Positions 42,603 to 51,916 of a stretch of DNA of 64,000 nucleotides are shown in pieces. The DNA comes from an uncultured Clostridia bacterium (GTDB lineage Bacteria > Bacillota > Clostridia > Christensenellales > Borkfalkiaceae). Within the stretch, counting starts at the first letter, position 1. Each line of letters opens with the position of its first letter. The position numbers and the translations under genes are program-made. The notes beneath the pieces are model-generated. The model had not been told where the DNA came from. It made no database searches and saw nothing but the letters and a program-made list of their open reading frames with translations. The stretch lies in contig CANQHG010000005.1 in assembly GCA_947623655.1 (NCBI GenBank), forward strand, positions 36,199 to 100,198, written 5' to 3'.

Positions 42603-44660
42603 TCAATTCTCCTTTTTGAAGAGCCATGCGCCCGCATGATATTTTTCGCCGCGAACCGTAAATTTTTTGTCTGCCGCATAATTGAGGTCGGTAAAGGCCG
42701 AAACCAATCTGTAGCCCTTGAGAGGAAGCCTTACCTCGCTCTCATCGTCGAGGAAATGCACAATGACGAGTTTTTTCCCGCCGTACTCCTTGACATATAC
42801 CTGCCTACCCTTGGGTTCGCGATAATATTCGACTGTGCTGTCTGTTTTGAGGATATCGCCGTAGCGCACCACCTCCTTTATACTCTCGTAGAACGAGAGT
42901 CCCCGCTGAACGAGCGAGATCTTTGCAGGTGTGAGCTTCAGGATGTCGCCCGAGAGGCAAATTCTTCCCAACATGGCGGCGCAGAGGGAATAGATCGTGC
43001 GACTGTCGCTCTCGCCTTCGCGCAAGACCGCCCAGATCTGCGATTGTCTTGCCGGAATGACGCGGGAAACGTTAGCGGCGACGAGCGGAATTTCGGGGCA
43101 CTCATGCGCGTCTGAGAAAGAACACATGGAGACCATACCCATACGCTTTGGCTCAATTCTGCTGCCGCCGGAGGAGCAGTTCTCGATGACGAGCCCGTCG
43201 ATCTCCTCCTTGAGCTTTTCAAGCCATTCGAGGCTCGCCTCCGTCACCTGTCTGCCGCCCTCGCCAAACGCGGAGCCGTCCTCGCTGTCACAGCCCATGC
43301 CGATGTTGTCGTTATAGTCGATCTTGATGTACTCAAATCCGCTCTCTTTCAGCTGCTTTAAGAGCTTTTCCTGCAGAAACCGCTCCGCCGCATCCGTTCT
43401 CAGGTCGAGGAAACGGCGATTCTTGCTCGTGAGCACATGCCCGTCGCGGTGGAGGAGCATGTCTTCTTGATAGAAAGTCTCGCTGTCCCGTCCCGCGACC
43501 TCGAATTCATACCAAATGCCCGCTTTCATGCCCCGTTCTTTTGCCTTATCGGAGATCATTCGAAGATCGGGAAAAATAGAGCGGTTGATATTCCAATCGC
43601 CGATGGCGTTGCACCAGCCTCTGTCTTCCGGTTTATACCACCCGCTATCGATGACGAAATACTTGATCTGCGGGAAAGGCTTTAACGCGTCCATCATGGA
43701 CAACATGAGCTCTTCTGTGGGGTTTCCCCAAGTAGCACAGTATTCGTTGAACATAACAGGCATCTCTTCCTCGCTCGCGGGGACGCAGAGCGTCCTGTCC
43801 TGCTCATGCACGAGGGCGTTGCAGACGGCGTTAAAGTTCCTTTGAACGGTAAAATACGCTTTGTCGCTTTCAAAACTCTCCCCCGGAAGTATTTCCTTGC
43901 GCCAATGAGCAAATTCATAGTCGCCGAGCCCGCCCGAGAGCGCACAGCTCTCTTTTTCCTCGTAGAGTTCGAGTTGCCACGAATATGGCGCTTCGATCTG
44001 CACGCCGAGGCAGTATTTCCTATCGCCGATCGCCGCAAAAGGATAATAGCCGCGGTTTGGCATGGAGCCGATCTGCCCGAATTTTTCCACTTTGACGCCG
44101 TACCGCGCCCAGCTCATGTCGAAGCCGAGGGAAGAAAAACTCTCCGCTTTCAGCCTGCATTCCCGCGACCATGCGCTCGTCATGCGGTAAAGCGTAAGCC
44201 CCATCGAATTTTTTCCACCGCCCGAAAGAGATGTGATGCCGCTGAGCGAAAAGCTCGAAAGCATCTCGAGCATTCGGATGGCGTCCGAACCGTTGAAATA
44301 TCGCACATATGTCGAGAAAACGCCCGTTTCCGGAGCATAGCTCAGGACATGGGTATAGCAATTTTTGTTTTCGTCGGTGAGGACGGTCGTGACGGCATTT
44401 CCCCTCCGCGTCTGTTTTTTTACCTTGAGAACGGTGGAATTTCTGTTGCGCATTGTGACGCCGAGCGTATAGTCGATGAGCGCTTCGTCTCCCGTGAAAG
44501 CAACCTGCACGAGGCTGTCGCAACACAATTTTCCCGGATCGATTTTTGCGTATTTCGGATAGACGGCAAGACCGATGACCGTTTTGTCCTCGTGCCCCTC
44601 AACGGGCGTCTCAACATAATATACAGCCGTCCTGCCGAAGATATATTTTTTGAAGAACAT
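42603..44660 (-). CDS. GH36-type alpha-galactosidase, cytoplasmic
   Basis: The 685-residue protein has a beta-sandwich N-terminal region, a TIM barrel from about residue 310, and a C-terminal beta domain. Glycoside hydrolase family 36/clan D signatures are visible: FVIDSGWY, GIWYEFEVAGRDSE, FEYIKIDYND with the nucleophile Asp, and MCSFSDAHECPE with the acid/base Asp. It would release galactose from alpha-galactosides. No signal peptide, so it acts inside on imported sugars. It lies downstream of araA, with a strong hairpin in between that may lower its expression. The ATG follows AAGGAG. Confidence 0.85.
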   Translation of the reverse strand: MFFKKYIFGRTAVYYVETPVEGHEDKTVIGLAVYPKYAKIDPGKLCCDSLVQVAFTGDEALIDYTLGVTMRNRNSTVLKVKKQTRRGNAVTTVLTDENKNCYTHVLSYAPETGVFSTYVRYFNGSDAIRMLEMLSSFSLSGITSLSGGGKNSMGLTLYRMTSAWSRECRLKAESFSSLGFDMSWARYGVKVEKFGQIGSMPNRGYYPFAAIGDRKYCLGVQIEAPYSWQLELYEEKESCALSGGLGDYEFAHWRKEILPGESFESDKAYFTVQRNFNAVCNALVHEQDRTLCVPASEEEMPVMFNEYCATWGNPTEELMLSMMDALKPFPQIKYFVIDSGWYKPEDRGWCNAIGDWNINRSIFPDLRMISDKAKERGMKAGIWYEFEVAGRDSETFYQEDMLLHRDGHVLTSKNRRFLDLRTDAAERFLQEKLLKQLKESGFEYIKIDYNDNIGMGCDSEDGSAFGEGGRQVTEASLEWLEKLKEEIDGLVIENCSSGGSRIEPKRMGMVSMCSFSDAHECPEIPLVAANVSRVIPARQSQIWAVLREGESDSRTIYSLCAAMLGRICLSGDILKLTPAKISLVQRGLSFYESIKEVVRYGDILKTDSTVEYYREPKGRQVYVKEYGGKKLVIVHFLDDESEVRLPLKGYRLVSAFTDLNYAADKKFTVRGEKYHAGAWLFKKEN

Positions 44661-44679
44661 AATACTCCTTTTTTACGAT

Positions 44680-44706
44680 AAGGGGCGGCAAAAATCGCCG
44701 CCCCTT
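44680..44706 (-). terminator. Strong hairpin between araA and the alpha-galactosidase gene
   Basis: AAGGGGCGGC (44680-44689) and GCCGCCCCTT (44697-44706) form a perfect 10-bp stem. On the minus strand no T-run follows directly (ATCGTAAAAA), so it is more likely a partial terminator or an mRNA-stabilising stem than a full stop. Confidence 0.45.
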
Positions 44707-44714
44707 TTAAAGCG

Positions 44715-46175
44715 TTATCTTCTTGTCTTCCAAACGGCGTCCGACCACATGAGCTTTTCTTTGAACGAATTGATCTCCGTGTTTTCATCGATAAGGACGA
44801 CTTCCACGCCCCACATATTGCCGAGGTCGACCATCTGCTGAGCGGTGACGACGGACGAAACAACGGTATGATGTGCGCCGCCCGCATAGATCCACGCGGC
44901 AACCCCGTCTTTAAAATTGGGTTGATAATGCCACATAAGGCCGCCTACAGGCAGGTTGGGCATCGGATGAGGATACTTGACGAGAGAAATTTTCTGCACG
45001 ATGAGGCGCATTCTGTCCCCCATGTCGATCATGGAGACGGCAATGGCCTCGGGCGCTTCGATTCCCTCGAACACAAGACGGGCGGGATCGGACTTTCCGC
45101 CGATAGAGAGCGGATGGACCTGTATCTCGGGCTTTGTGGAAGCAAACTGCGGACTGACCTCAAGCATGTGGGCGCCGAGGCAGAGGCCGTCTTTGAGATC
45201 GTAGGTATAATCTTCCATGAGGCCTGTGCCCTTTTGCCCCGCCATGTACTGCATGGTGGCCCCGAGCGCGGCGATCTTCCAGTCGCCCTCTGCGCCGAAG
45301 CCGTAGCCCTTGCTCTGCAGATCCTGAATGGCGAGCCCGGGGAGCTGGTTCATATCGTGAAGAGCCCCGAAGTGGTCGACAATGCCTATATAGCCGCCCT
45401 TCTCTTTGCAGAGTTTTTCGATGGCGATCTCGTATTTTGCCTGTTCGCGGACGACGTCGATGCGGTCGGTGCCCATCGTGTACTTCTCGGCATATTCGGC
45501 CATGAGGGCGTCGACTTCCTGTTCCGTCACCTCGTTGATGTAGTCGACAAGATCGCCGACGGGATAATAGTCGACCTGCCAGCCGAGATTGATATGAGCG
45601 TCGATCTTGTCGCCCTCAGTGACGGCGACATCGCGCATATTATCGGAGAAACGGGCAACTTTCACCGTTTTGGAGAAAGCATAGCCCGCAGCCGTTACGC
45701 ACCACGAGGCGAGCTCCTTGAGGGCCTCGGGGTCTTTATAATAGCCGACGATGACCTTGTTGTCCATGCGCAGCCGCGCGACGATGTAGCCGAACTCTCT
45801 GTCGCCGTGGGCGGCTTGGTTTTCGTTCATGAAGTCCATGTCGATGGTGTCGTAGGGAAGTTTCTCGTTATACTGCGTTGCGAAGTGGCACATGGGCTTT
45901 TGCAGCATTTTGAGGCCCTTGATCCACATCTTAGCGGGCGAGAACGTGTGGCACCATGTGATGATACCGATGCAGTTTTCGTCGTTATTTACTTTTTTGA
46001 CGGCCTCGATAACTTCGTCCGAACTCTTGCAGGTAGTGAGATATTTCACTGTGACGGGAACGTGCTTGTTGACGTAATTCGCCATTTCCTTGGAGTGTTG
46101 GGCGACATGTGCGAGCACATCGTCACCGTACAGCGTCTGAGAGCCTGTCAGCCAATAAACTACTTTTTCTTTCAT
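44715..46175 (-). CDS. araA: L-arabinose isomerase
   Basis: The 486-residue enzyme has the family start VYWLTGSQTLYGDDVL and the conserved stretches WCHTFSPAKMWI, QYNEKLPYDTIDMDFMNENQ, GFGAEGDW, LMEDYTYDL (with the catalytic and Mn-binding Glu) and the GGAHHTVVS loop with the metal-binding His. It converts L-arabinose to L-ribulose in the cytoplasm. Two ATGs lie near the start; the one at 46175 is better placed after AAAGGGG than the ATG at 46184. It is separated from araD by a non-coding repeat region of about 0.5 kb. Confidence 0.96.
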   Translation of the reverse strand: MKEKVVYWLTGSQTLYGDDVLAHVAQHSKEMANYVNKHVPVTVKYLTTCKSSDEVIEAVKKVNNDENCIGIITWCHTFSPAKMWIKGLKMLQKPMCHFATQYNEKLPYDTIDMDFMNENQAAHGDREFGYIVARLRMDNKVIVGYYKDPEALKELASWCVTAAGYAFSKTVKVARFSDNMRDVAVTEGDKIDAHINLGWQVDYYPVGDLVDYINEVTEQEVDALMAEYAEKYTMGTDRIDVVREQAKYEIAIEKLCKEKGGYIGIVDHFGALHDMNQLPGLAIQDLQSKGYGFGAEGDWKIAALGATMQYMAGQKGTGLMEDYTYDLKDGLCLGAHMLEVSPQFASTKPEIQVHPLSIGGKSDPARLVFEGIEAPEAIAVSMIDMGDRMRLIVQKISLVKYPHPMPNLPVGGLMWHYQPNFKDGVAAWIYAGGAHHTVVSSVVTAQQMVDLGNMWGVEVVLIDENTEINSFKEKLMWSDAVWKTRR

Positions 46176-46186
46176 GATATTCATAC

Positions 46187-46708
46187 CCCTTTATGGATTT
46201 TTTGATAAATTAAAAATTGAAAATTAAAAATGAAAAATTTCGGCGAGAGAGATTTGGAATGTTGCCCATCCCCTTGATTCCCCTCCTCGGGAGGGGACAA
46301 GCGCGACAACATACGCCGCACGCGCTCATGCTGAGCGTACGCGAAGCATCCCATTCGGCCTACGGAGGCCAATGCTTCTCCGCCCATTTGCTGGGATGCG
46401 ATTTTTCGGCTATGCCTCAGAATGAGCGGCCGATCTCCCTGTAGGCCATTCCCAAATCACTGCGCGTGGCGGGATCTCCCCGCCTAAGCGCACTCAATGT
46501 GGTCCCCTACGAGAACCTTAATGTCTTTGCAGAGTGCCGTACGAAACGGGTCGATTGATGTACGGAGCACTTTCGCTCGAACGGTTTCTTTACGAGGCCG
46601 CGCGAGCTACCCCCCAGCTTCAACCCCAACCTGACGCGGCTACGCCGCGCCACCCGCCCTCCTTCAAAGGGGGCAGGTAAGCAAGCCAAGCAAAGAAATG
46701 TTCGAAAC
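46187..46708. repeat. Non-coding mosaic of hairpin repeats between araD and araA
   Basis: This 520-bp gap codes for nothing plausible. It holds a chain of inverted repeats: CCCCTCC..GGAGGGG near 46275, paired GCATCCCA / TGGGATGC arms near 46347-46400, GGCGGG..CCCGCC near 46470, CGCGGC-TAC-GCCGCG near 46640, and CCCTCCTTCAAAGGGGG near 46660. The CCCCTCC and CTTCAAAGGGGG parts resemble the repeat at 12641-12720. It looks like several intergenic repeat elements inserted next to one another, splitting the arabinose operon without breaking a gene. Confidence 0.6.
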
Positions 46709-47407
46709 TTATTTCTTCTGCCCGTAATAGGCGTTTTTGCCGTGTTTCCGCTGATAGTGTTTTTCCATCATGAATTTGTCGGCGCGCGGAACGTCGGGAT
46801 TTATCTGTTCGGTGAGGAACGCCATCTTTGCGACCTCTTCGAGAACTGTTGCATTATAGACGGAATTGTCTCCGTCTTTGCCGAACGCAAACACGCCGTG
46901 GCTCTTGATGAGCACGCCCGGAACCTCCATGGGATCGATCTTGCCCTTTTTGAAGCGATCGATAATGACGAGACCCGTATTCTTCTCGTATTCGCCCTCG
47001 ATCTCTTCTTGTGTCAATGAGCGTGCGCAGGGAATGTCCCCGTAGAAATAATCGGCATGCGTGGTGCCATAGAACGGAATATCCCGTCCCGCCTGCGCCC
47101 ATGCGGTCGCAAACGTGGAATGGGTATGCGTAACACCGCCGACGTTCGGGAAAGCCTTATAGAATTCTATGTGGGTGGGCGTATCGGACGAGGGACGGAG
47201 ATCGCCCTCTACGACCTTTCCGTTGAGGTCGACGACGACCATATCTTCCGCCTTCATTTCGTCGTAACTGACCCCTGAAGGTTTGATGACGATGAGTTTT
47301 GTTTCTCTGTCGATCTCGGACACGTTGCCCCACGTGAACAGGACAAGTTTATTTTTGACAAGTTGCAGATTTGCCCGCAAAACTTTTTGTTTCAATTCTT
47401 CTAACAT
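46709..47407 (-). CDS. araD: L-ribulose-5-phosphate 4-epimerase
   Basis: The 232-residue class II aldolase-fold enzyme has the zinc-binding [13 protein letters not shown] (about residue 95), the start [16 protein letters not shown], and [12 protein letters not shown] with the third zinc His. It converts L-ribulose-5-phosphate to D-xylulose-5-phosphate, the last step of arabinose entry into the pentose phosphate pathway. It lies 64 bp after araB. AGGGAA precedes the ATG. Confidence 0.96.
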   Translation of the reverse strand: MLEELKQKVLRANLQLVKNKLVLFTWGNVSEIDRETKLIVIKPSGVSYDEMKAEDMVVVDLNGKVVEGDLRPSSDTPTHIEFYKAFPNVGGVTHTHSTFATAWAQAGRDIPFYGTTHADYFYGDIPCARSLTQEEIEGEYEKNTGLVIIDRFKKGKIDPMEVPGVLIKSHGVFAFGKDGDNSVYNATVLEEVAKMAFLTEQINPDVPRADKFMMEKHYQRKHGKNAYYGQKK

Positions 47408-47471
47408 GATGATGTTCCCTATATGATTTATTGAATATTCTTCTGCCTCTGTACTTTCTCGGAATGAGAGC

Positions 47472-49064
47472 TCACTCCATGCTCTTTACCGCTTCTCTCA
47501 CGATCGGAAGTCCCTCGACGTATCTCTTTGCAAAGGCCTCAAAGCCCGCAACATCCGCGGGATCCGGCGCAAGCGTCACGCCTTCCTGTCCTTTGAACAC
47601 TTCGTTTTCGAGATAATCTTCGAGCGACTGCCCCGCCTTATGTAACCTGTAGTTTGCAAGGACCGCCATGCCCCATGCGCCGCCCTCACCCGCCGTCTTC
47701 ATAACGGTGACAGGCGCGTCGATCGCGGCCGCGAGATAACTCTGCCCGACGCGCTCGGTCTTGAAGAGCCCGCCGTGACCCGTGATGCGGTCGAGTTTCA
47801 CGCCCTCTTCTTTGAGCATGATGTCGCATCCGACTTTGAGTGCGCCGAACGCCGAATAGAGATGGCACCGCATGAAGTTTGCAAGATCGAACTGACTGTC
47901 TGCTTTCCTCACGAAGAGCGGTCTGCCGTGATCGACATTCGTGACATGCTCGTTGGAGATATAGTTGTAAGACAAAAGTCCGCCGCAGTCCTTATCTCCC
48001 TTTTCGGAAGCGAAATAGAGCATATCGTACAGTTTCCACTTGGGGATATCCTCGCCGAGCAAGGAAGCGAATTCCCCGAAAAGATTGACCCATGCATTGA
48101 GGTCGGAAGTGCAGTTGTTGCAGTGCACCATGCCGACGAGATCGCCCACGGGCGTCGTCACGAGGTCGATCTCCGGATAGGGCTTCGAAAGTTCCTTTTC
48201 GAGAACGATCATTGCAAAGACGGATGTGCCTGCGGAAACGTTCCCCGTGCGTTTTTTGACGGAATTTGTGGCGACCATACCCGTTCCCGCGTCCCCCTCG
48301 GGCGGACAGAGCGGAATCCCCGCCTTTAAATTCCCCGTGGGATCGAGAAGCCGTGCACCCTCTTCGGTGAGCGTTCCCGCGTCCTCGCCCGCGAGCAGGA
48401 TCTTGGGAAGGATATCTTCCAGCTGAAAAGGAACTTTCCCTTTTACCAACCCGTTGAACGCGTCGAGCATGCGTCTGTTGTATTGTTTCGTGACGGGATC
48501 GACGGGGAACATTCCGCTCGCTTCGCCGATGCCGATCACCTTTTTACCCGTAAGTTTCCAATGGACGTAACCTTCGAGCGTCGTCTGGAATACGATATCT
48601 TTAACATGCGGCTCCCCGTCGAGGATCGCCTGATACAAGTGCGCGATCGACCAGCGTGCGGGAATGTGATAGCCGAAGAGCTCTGTGAGCTTTTCGCCCG
48701 CGAAAGCAGCCGTGTTGTTTCTCCATGTCCTGAACGGAACAAGAAGTTCGTTATTTTTGTCAAAGACCATGTAGCCGTGCATCATTGCCGAAAAGCCGAT
48801 GACGCCGATGGCGGTGAGCGTTACGTTATATTTCTCTTTGACGTCTTTGGCAAGAGACGCATAGCAATCCTGCAGGCCGCCGAGAATATCGTCGAGCGTA
48901 TATGACCATATATTTCCGATGTGGCGGTTTTCCCAATCGTGGCTGCCGGAAGCAATAGGCGTGTTTTTTTCGTCCACGAGCACTGCTTTGATGCGCGTGG
49001 AGCCGAATTCGATGCCGAGCGCCGTCTTTCCCTGCTCGATGCACTGTTTGGTCGTAAGTTCCAT
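47472..49064 (-). CDS. araB: FGGY-family kinase, probable L-ribulokinase
   Basis: The 530-residue sugar kinase shows [16 protein letters not shown] (phosphate-1 motif) near residue 18, a middle [15 protein letters not shown] motif, and [26 protein letters not shown] near residue 425. With araD and araA next to it, phosphorylation of L-ribulose is the likely role, although the protein is only a distant relative of the Escherichia AraB type. The ATG (49064) follows GGGGGAG. First gene of the ara operon, with a promoter and an operator-like repeat just upstream. Confidence 0.88.
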   Translation of the reverse strand: MELTTKQCIEQGKTALGIEFGSTRIKAVLVDEKNTPIASGSHDWENRHIGNIWSYTLDDILGGLQDCYASLAKDVKEKYNVTLTAIGVIGFSAMMHGYMVFDKNNELLVPFRTWRNNTAAFAGEKLTELFGYHIPARWSIAHLYQAILDGEPHVKDIVFQTTLEGYVHWKLTGKKVIGIGEASGMFPVDPVTKQYNRRMLDAFNGLVKGKVPFQLEDILPKILLAGEDAGTLTEEGARLLDPTGNLKAGIPLCPPEGDAGTGMVATNSVKKRTGNVSAGTSVFAMIVLEKELSKPYPEIDLVTTPVGDLVGMVHCNNCTSDLNAWVNLFGEFASLLGEDIPKWKLYDMLYFASEKGDKDCGGLLSYNYISNEHVTNVDHGRPLFVRKADSQFDLANFMRCHLYSAFGALKVGCDIMLKEEGVKLDRITGHGGLFKTERVGQSYLAAAIDAPVTVMKTAGEGGAWGMAVLANYRLHKAGQSLEDYLENEVFKGQEGVTLAPDPADVAGFEAFAKRYVEGLPIVREAVKSME

Positions 49065-49080
49065 AGTTCTCCCCCTTGCT

Positions 49081-49135
49081 TGTCTGTACTGCAATAGTAC
49101 GGACATATTATAGTATAAAACCCGCGGAATTTCAA
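49081..49135 (-). promoter_or_regulatory. ara operon promoter with an operator at the transcription start
   Basis: TTGAAA (49130-49135) and TATAAT (49107-49112) on the minus strand are 17 bp apart. Directly downstream, 49081-49105 forms an interrupted palindrome: TGTCCGTACT, five bases, AGTACAGACA, matching at nine of ten positions. It covers the predicted start, so a repressor bound there should block transcription. An AraR-like protein is the natural guess, but no regulator gene lies nearby. Confidence 0.75.
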
Positions 49136-49248
49136 TAGAATAGCCGAAAATATTTCGCGGAATTTTTGCTTTTCTCTCCTATTCCGACGATCCCATGAAA
49201 TTGCGGCGCACAACACGGACAATATTCCGCCATGAAAATATGAAAGAA

Positions 49249-49267
49249 GGGAGACGCATTGTCTCCC
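49249..49267 (-). terminator. Terminator of mscS
   Basis: GGGAGAC (49249-49255) and GTCTCCC (49261-49267) form a 7-bp stem with a five-base loop, followed on the minus strand by TTCTTTC. It lies 20 bp past the stop codon. Confidence 0.75.
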
Positions 49268-49286
49268 TCCCGTTTCGCTATTTCGG

Positions 49287-50228
49287 TTATTTCTCGGACT
49301 CTTCGTGGACGACGACCTGCGGAAAAGGCACGCAGATGCCGTTCTCTTCGAATACCGTTTTGATCGCTCCGCGCATCTGACGCTGAGCCGCAAAGAAATC
49401 GTTCTCCTTGCAAGTGGCGCCGAAGTGAAGGTCAACGCTCGAAGCGGCCAAATTATCTACGCCGTTGAAATCGATATCGCTCAGAAGAGACGGGCACATA
49501 TCCTTGATCTTGCCCTTGTTCGCCTCGAAGACTTCCTTGACATGTTGCAGGTTTTCTTCATAGGGAACGCCTACGATGACCGTTGGATAAGAATTTTCGC
49601 GGCTCTGGTTGACAAAGATCTTGATCGTGGAGTTGTTCGCAACGCGGATATCCCCGCTGTAGTTGATAAGCTTGGTGTTGCGGATCCCGATCTCCTGCAC
49701 AGTGCCGCGCCATCCGTCGATCGTAACGATGTCTCCAACTTGCAACGTTCCGTCGCACACAAGGAAGATGCCTGCAACGACGTCGGCTATGAGATTTTGC
49801 ATGCCGAGCCCTATCACGAGGGTAAGAACGCCGGCGCCTGCGATGAGCGCGGCCACATTGACGCCCCAGACGGCAAGCACCGCGATGATGCATACGGCCC
49901 ATATGACGACCTTAACGATACTGCTGACGAGTCTTCCGATCGTGATCTTTCTCGGCGTGCCCTTAAAGATCTTCTTGATGATAAAGCTGACGATGTAGAG
50001 CACGAGAAGCGTGATAAACACGATGGAACAAGTGCTGATCAGGTTGGGAATGAGCGCGAGCAAACTGTTGACAAGCGAAATGTCGGTGGGATTGCTCGTG
50101 CACCATGCGTCTTCCGCATAGATCTTGCTGTGAAAGACAAAACCGACGACTGTTGCGGCGAAGCAGATGATGAGGAAGACGATCCCCGTTGTAAACGCCT
50201 TATGTCCTTTTTTCTTTTCTGTTTCCAT
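49287..50228 (-). CDS. mscS: Small-conductance mechanosensitive channel MscS
   Basis: The 313-residue protein has membrane helices near residues 13-32, 60-83 and 103-125. The pore helix has small residues (GAGVLTLVIGLGMQNLIADVVAGIFLVCDG), followed by the beta domain (VGDIVTIDGWRGTVQEIGIRNTKL) and a C-terminal alpha/beta domain. It opens under membrane tension to release solutes after hypo-osmotic shock. It is transcribed alone from a consensus promoter with a very short leader. Confidence 0.94.
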   Translation of the reverse strand: METEKKKGHKAFTTGIVFLIICFAATVVGFVFHSKIYAEDAWCTSNPTDISLVNSLLALIPNLISTCSIVFITLLVLYIVSFIIKKIFKGTPRKITIGRLVSSIVKVVIWAVCIIAVLAVWGVNVAALIAGAGVLTLVIGLGMQNLIADVVAGIFLVCDGTLQVGDIVTIDGWRGTVQEIGIRNTKLINYSGDIRVANNSTIKIFVNQSRENSYPTVIVGVPYEENLQHVKEVFEANKGKIKDMCPSLLSDIDFNGVDNLAASSVDLHFGATCKENDFFAAQRQMRGAIKTVFEENGICVPFPQVVVHEESEK

Positions 50229-50246
50229 TTTTTACCTCCGACGGGT

Positions 50247-50285
50247 ATTATAGCCTGTCCTTTGTGATTTGTCAAGGCCTTGACA
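50247..50285 (-). promoter_or_regulatory. mscS promoter overlapped by a 16-bp palindrome
   Basis: TTGACA (50270-50275 on the minus strand) and TATAAT (50247-50252) are 17 bp apart. The -35 box is one arm of the perfect palindrome TGTCAAGGCCTTGACA (50270-50285), which may be an operator. The GGAGG ribosome site follows within about 10 bases. Confidence 0.8.
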
Positions 50286-50335
50286 TAAGTTTTATTCGTT
50301 CATATGCCGCTGTTTTCGAAAAAAATCTTCCCGCC

Positions 50336-50362
50336 ATGAAAAAACTCCCTCGGAAAGGGAGT
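50336..50362 (-). terminator. Terminator of spoIVA
   Basis: On the minus strand AACTCCCT, TTCCG, AGGGAGTT and then TTTTTT lie 15 bp past the spoIVA stop codon. Confidence 0.9.
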
Positions 50363-50376
50363 TGAAAAATTATTGC

Positions 50377-51843
50377 TCAAAGAAGAATACAGATGACGCC
50401 GCCTTTGCCCTCGTTGACGATGCGGGTGACTGTTTTCCGCATCTTCTTGCGCACTGCCTCGCCCATGGCGCGGTTCTTTTGGGAAAGTTCTTCGCCGAGC
50501 ATTTCCTTGAGGGTCTTTCCGAACATATTCGTATCCCACGCGCGGGCGGGTTCTGTCTCCATGCCCTCGGAGAGCTGTTTTGCAAACGCTTCGCTCTGCT
50601 GTTCGTTGCCGAGCGCAGGCCGTACCTCGCCCTTGACGTCCACGCGGATAATGTGATAGCTCGGCGCGTCCGCCTTTAGATTTACTCCCACTCTTCCGCT
50701 CTTTTTGACGACGGTCGGTTCCGAAAGACTCATCTCGTCGTCAAGAGGAGGCACAATACCGTAGCCGTACTCCTTTGCGTCCTCAAACGCCTGCCCGACG
50801 CGTTCAAAGAGCTTTTTCGCCTCGGAGAGCCGACTGCAATAGCCCATCAGCGTAAAGTCATCTTTGATCTCTTCGCCGCACTGGGAGGAAAGCACTTCGT
50901 AGAAAGCGCCCTCCTTGGCCTCTATACGGCAATGGGCCTTCCCCGTAGATGCGTCGATCTCAAGCGATACGGGAGGAAGAAATCTGTCGCTCTCCGTATA
51001 CATCGTATCGAGAAGGGCGCAGTCGCTCATCTTGCAGATTCCGGGCGCGACGGCGCGTATGCCCCCGAGCAATTCGGCAAGAATAGGCGCGGAAGGATCG
51101 AGAACGCGCATCCAATCGGGAATATCGATATCGACGGAGAGCACGGGAAATTCGTATAGAATACGCTCTAAAACGCCGGAAATGTCGTCCTTTGTCATCT
51201 GTTCCGCATTGACCGCCAAAACGGGAACGCCGTATTTTTCCTCAAGCGACGCGCGAAGCTCTTCCCGTGAAGACGGATCGAGGCAGTTCAGCAAAATGAC
51301 ATAGGGTTTCCCGATCGTTTTGAGCTCATCCGCCGCCCGTTCTTCGGCCGCCTCGTATCCCGCACGGGGAATGCCCGTGACGGAACCGTCCGTCGTAACG
51401 AGGATCCCGATGGTAGAGTGTTCGCGGATCACGCGCTCCGTCCCCTCCTCGGCTGCCTGTTCAAAGGGAACGGGCTCTTCGTTCCACGGCGTCTTTACAA
51501 GGCGGGGCGCACCTTCTTCCTCAAACCCGCTCGCGCCATCCACAGGAAAGCCGACGCAATCGATAAGACGAACCTTTGCCTGCGCGTCTTTTACCTTGAT
51601 CTCCGCCCCCTCTTCGGGCACGAACTTGGGCTCTGTTGTCATGACCGTTTTGCCCGCCGCCGACTGCGGCAATTCGTCCGTATAACGGCTCTTTTTGGCC
51701 GCGGGGACGTTGGGAAGGACCAGAGCTTCCATAAATTTTTTGATAAAGGTCGATTTGCCCGTTCTGACAGGTCCCACCACGCCGACAAAAATTTCCCCGC
51801 CCGTGCGCGTCGCAATGTCCTCGTATACGTTGAATGTTTCCAT
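50377..51843 (-). CDS. spoIVA: Stage IV sporulation protein A (spore-coat morphogenetic ATPase)
   Basis: The 488-residue protein begins METFNVYEDIATRTGGEIFVGVVGPVRTGKSTF, with the Walker A motif GPVRTGKS, and has a DCVGFPVDGA motif (about residue 100), TTDGSVTGIPR and LNCLDP. It ends GVICILL, close to the family end. SpoIVA uses ATP to polymerise on the forespore surface and forms the base of the spore coat. The ATG at 51843 follows GGAGGTG; about 110 codons of open frame above it belong to another frame of the neighbouring gene. A sigma-E-like promoter lies upstream. Confidence 0.97.
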   Translation of the reverse strand: METFNVYEDIATRTGGEIFVGVVGPVRTGKSTFIKKFMEALVLPNVPAAKKSRYTDELPQSAAGKTVMTTEPKFVPEEGAEIKVKDAQAKVRLIDCVGFPVDGASGFEEEGAPRLVKTPWNEEPVPFEQAAEEGTERVIREHSTIGILVTTDGSVTGIPRAGYEAAEERAADELKTIGKPYVILLNCLDPSSREELRASLEEKYGVPVLAVNAEQMTKDDISGVLERILYEFPVLSVDIDIPDWMRVLDPSAPILAELLGGIRAVAPGICKMSDCALLDTMYTESDRFLPPVSLEIDASTGKAHCRIEAKEGAFYEVLSSQCGEEIKDDFTLMGYCSRLSEAKKLFERVGQAFEDAKEYGYGIVPPLDDEMSLSEPTVVKKSGRVGVNLKADAPSYHIIRVDVKGEVRPALGNEQQSEAFAKQLSEGMETEPARAWDTNMFGKTLKEMLGEELSQKNRAMGEAVRKKMRKTVTRIVNEGKGGVICILL

Positions 51844-51870
51844 AAAAAAGCACCTCCGCCGTTCAAAGAT

Positions 51871-51899
51871 ATGATATGGCGTGAGGCGCTCGTTTATGA
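51871..51899 (-). promoter_or_regulatory. Possible sigma-E promoter of spoIVA
   Basis: On the minus strand TCATAAA (51893-51899) and CATATCAT (51871-51878) are 14 bp apart, near the sigma-E pattern (ATATT, 14-15 bp, CATACANT), with two mismatches in the -10 box. spoIVA is a mother-cell gene read by sigma-E in Bacillus, which supports the match. Confidence 0.45.
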
Positions 51900-51916
51900 A
51901 TGGAGAAAATAATTTT

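Noticed and set aside
46217..46689. Short open frames in the araD-araA gap
   Set aside because: They read through hairpin repeats, lack ribosome sites and show no protein-like composition.
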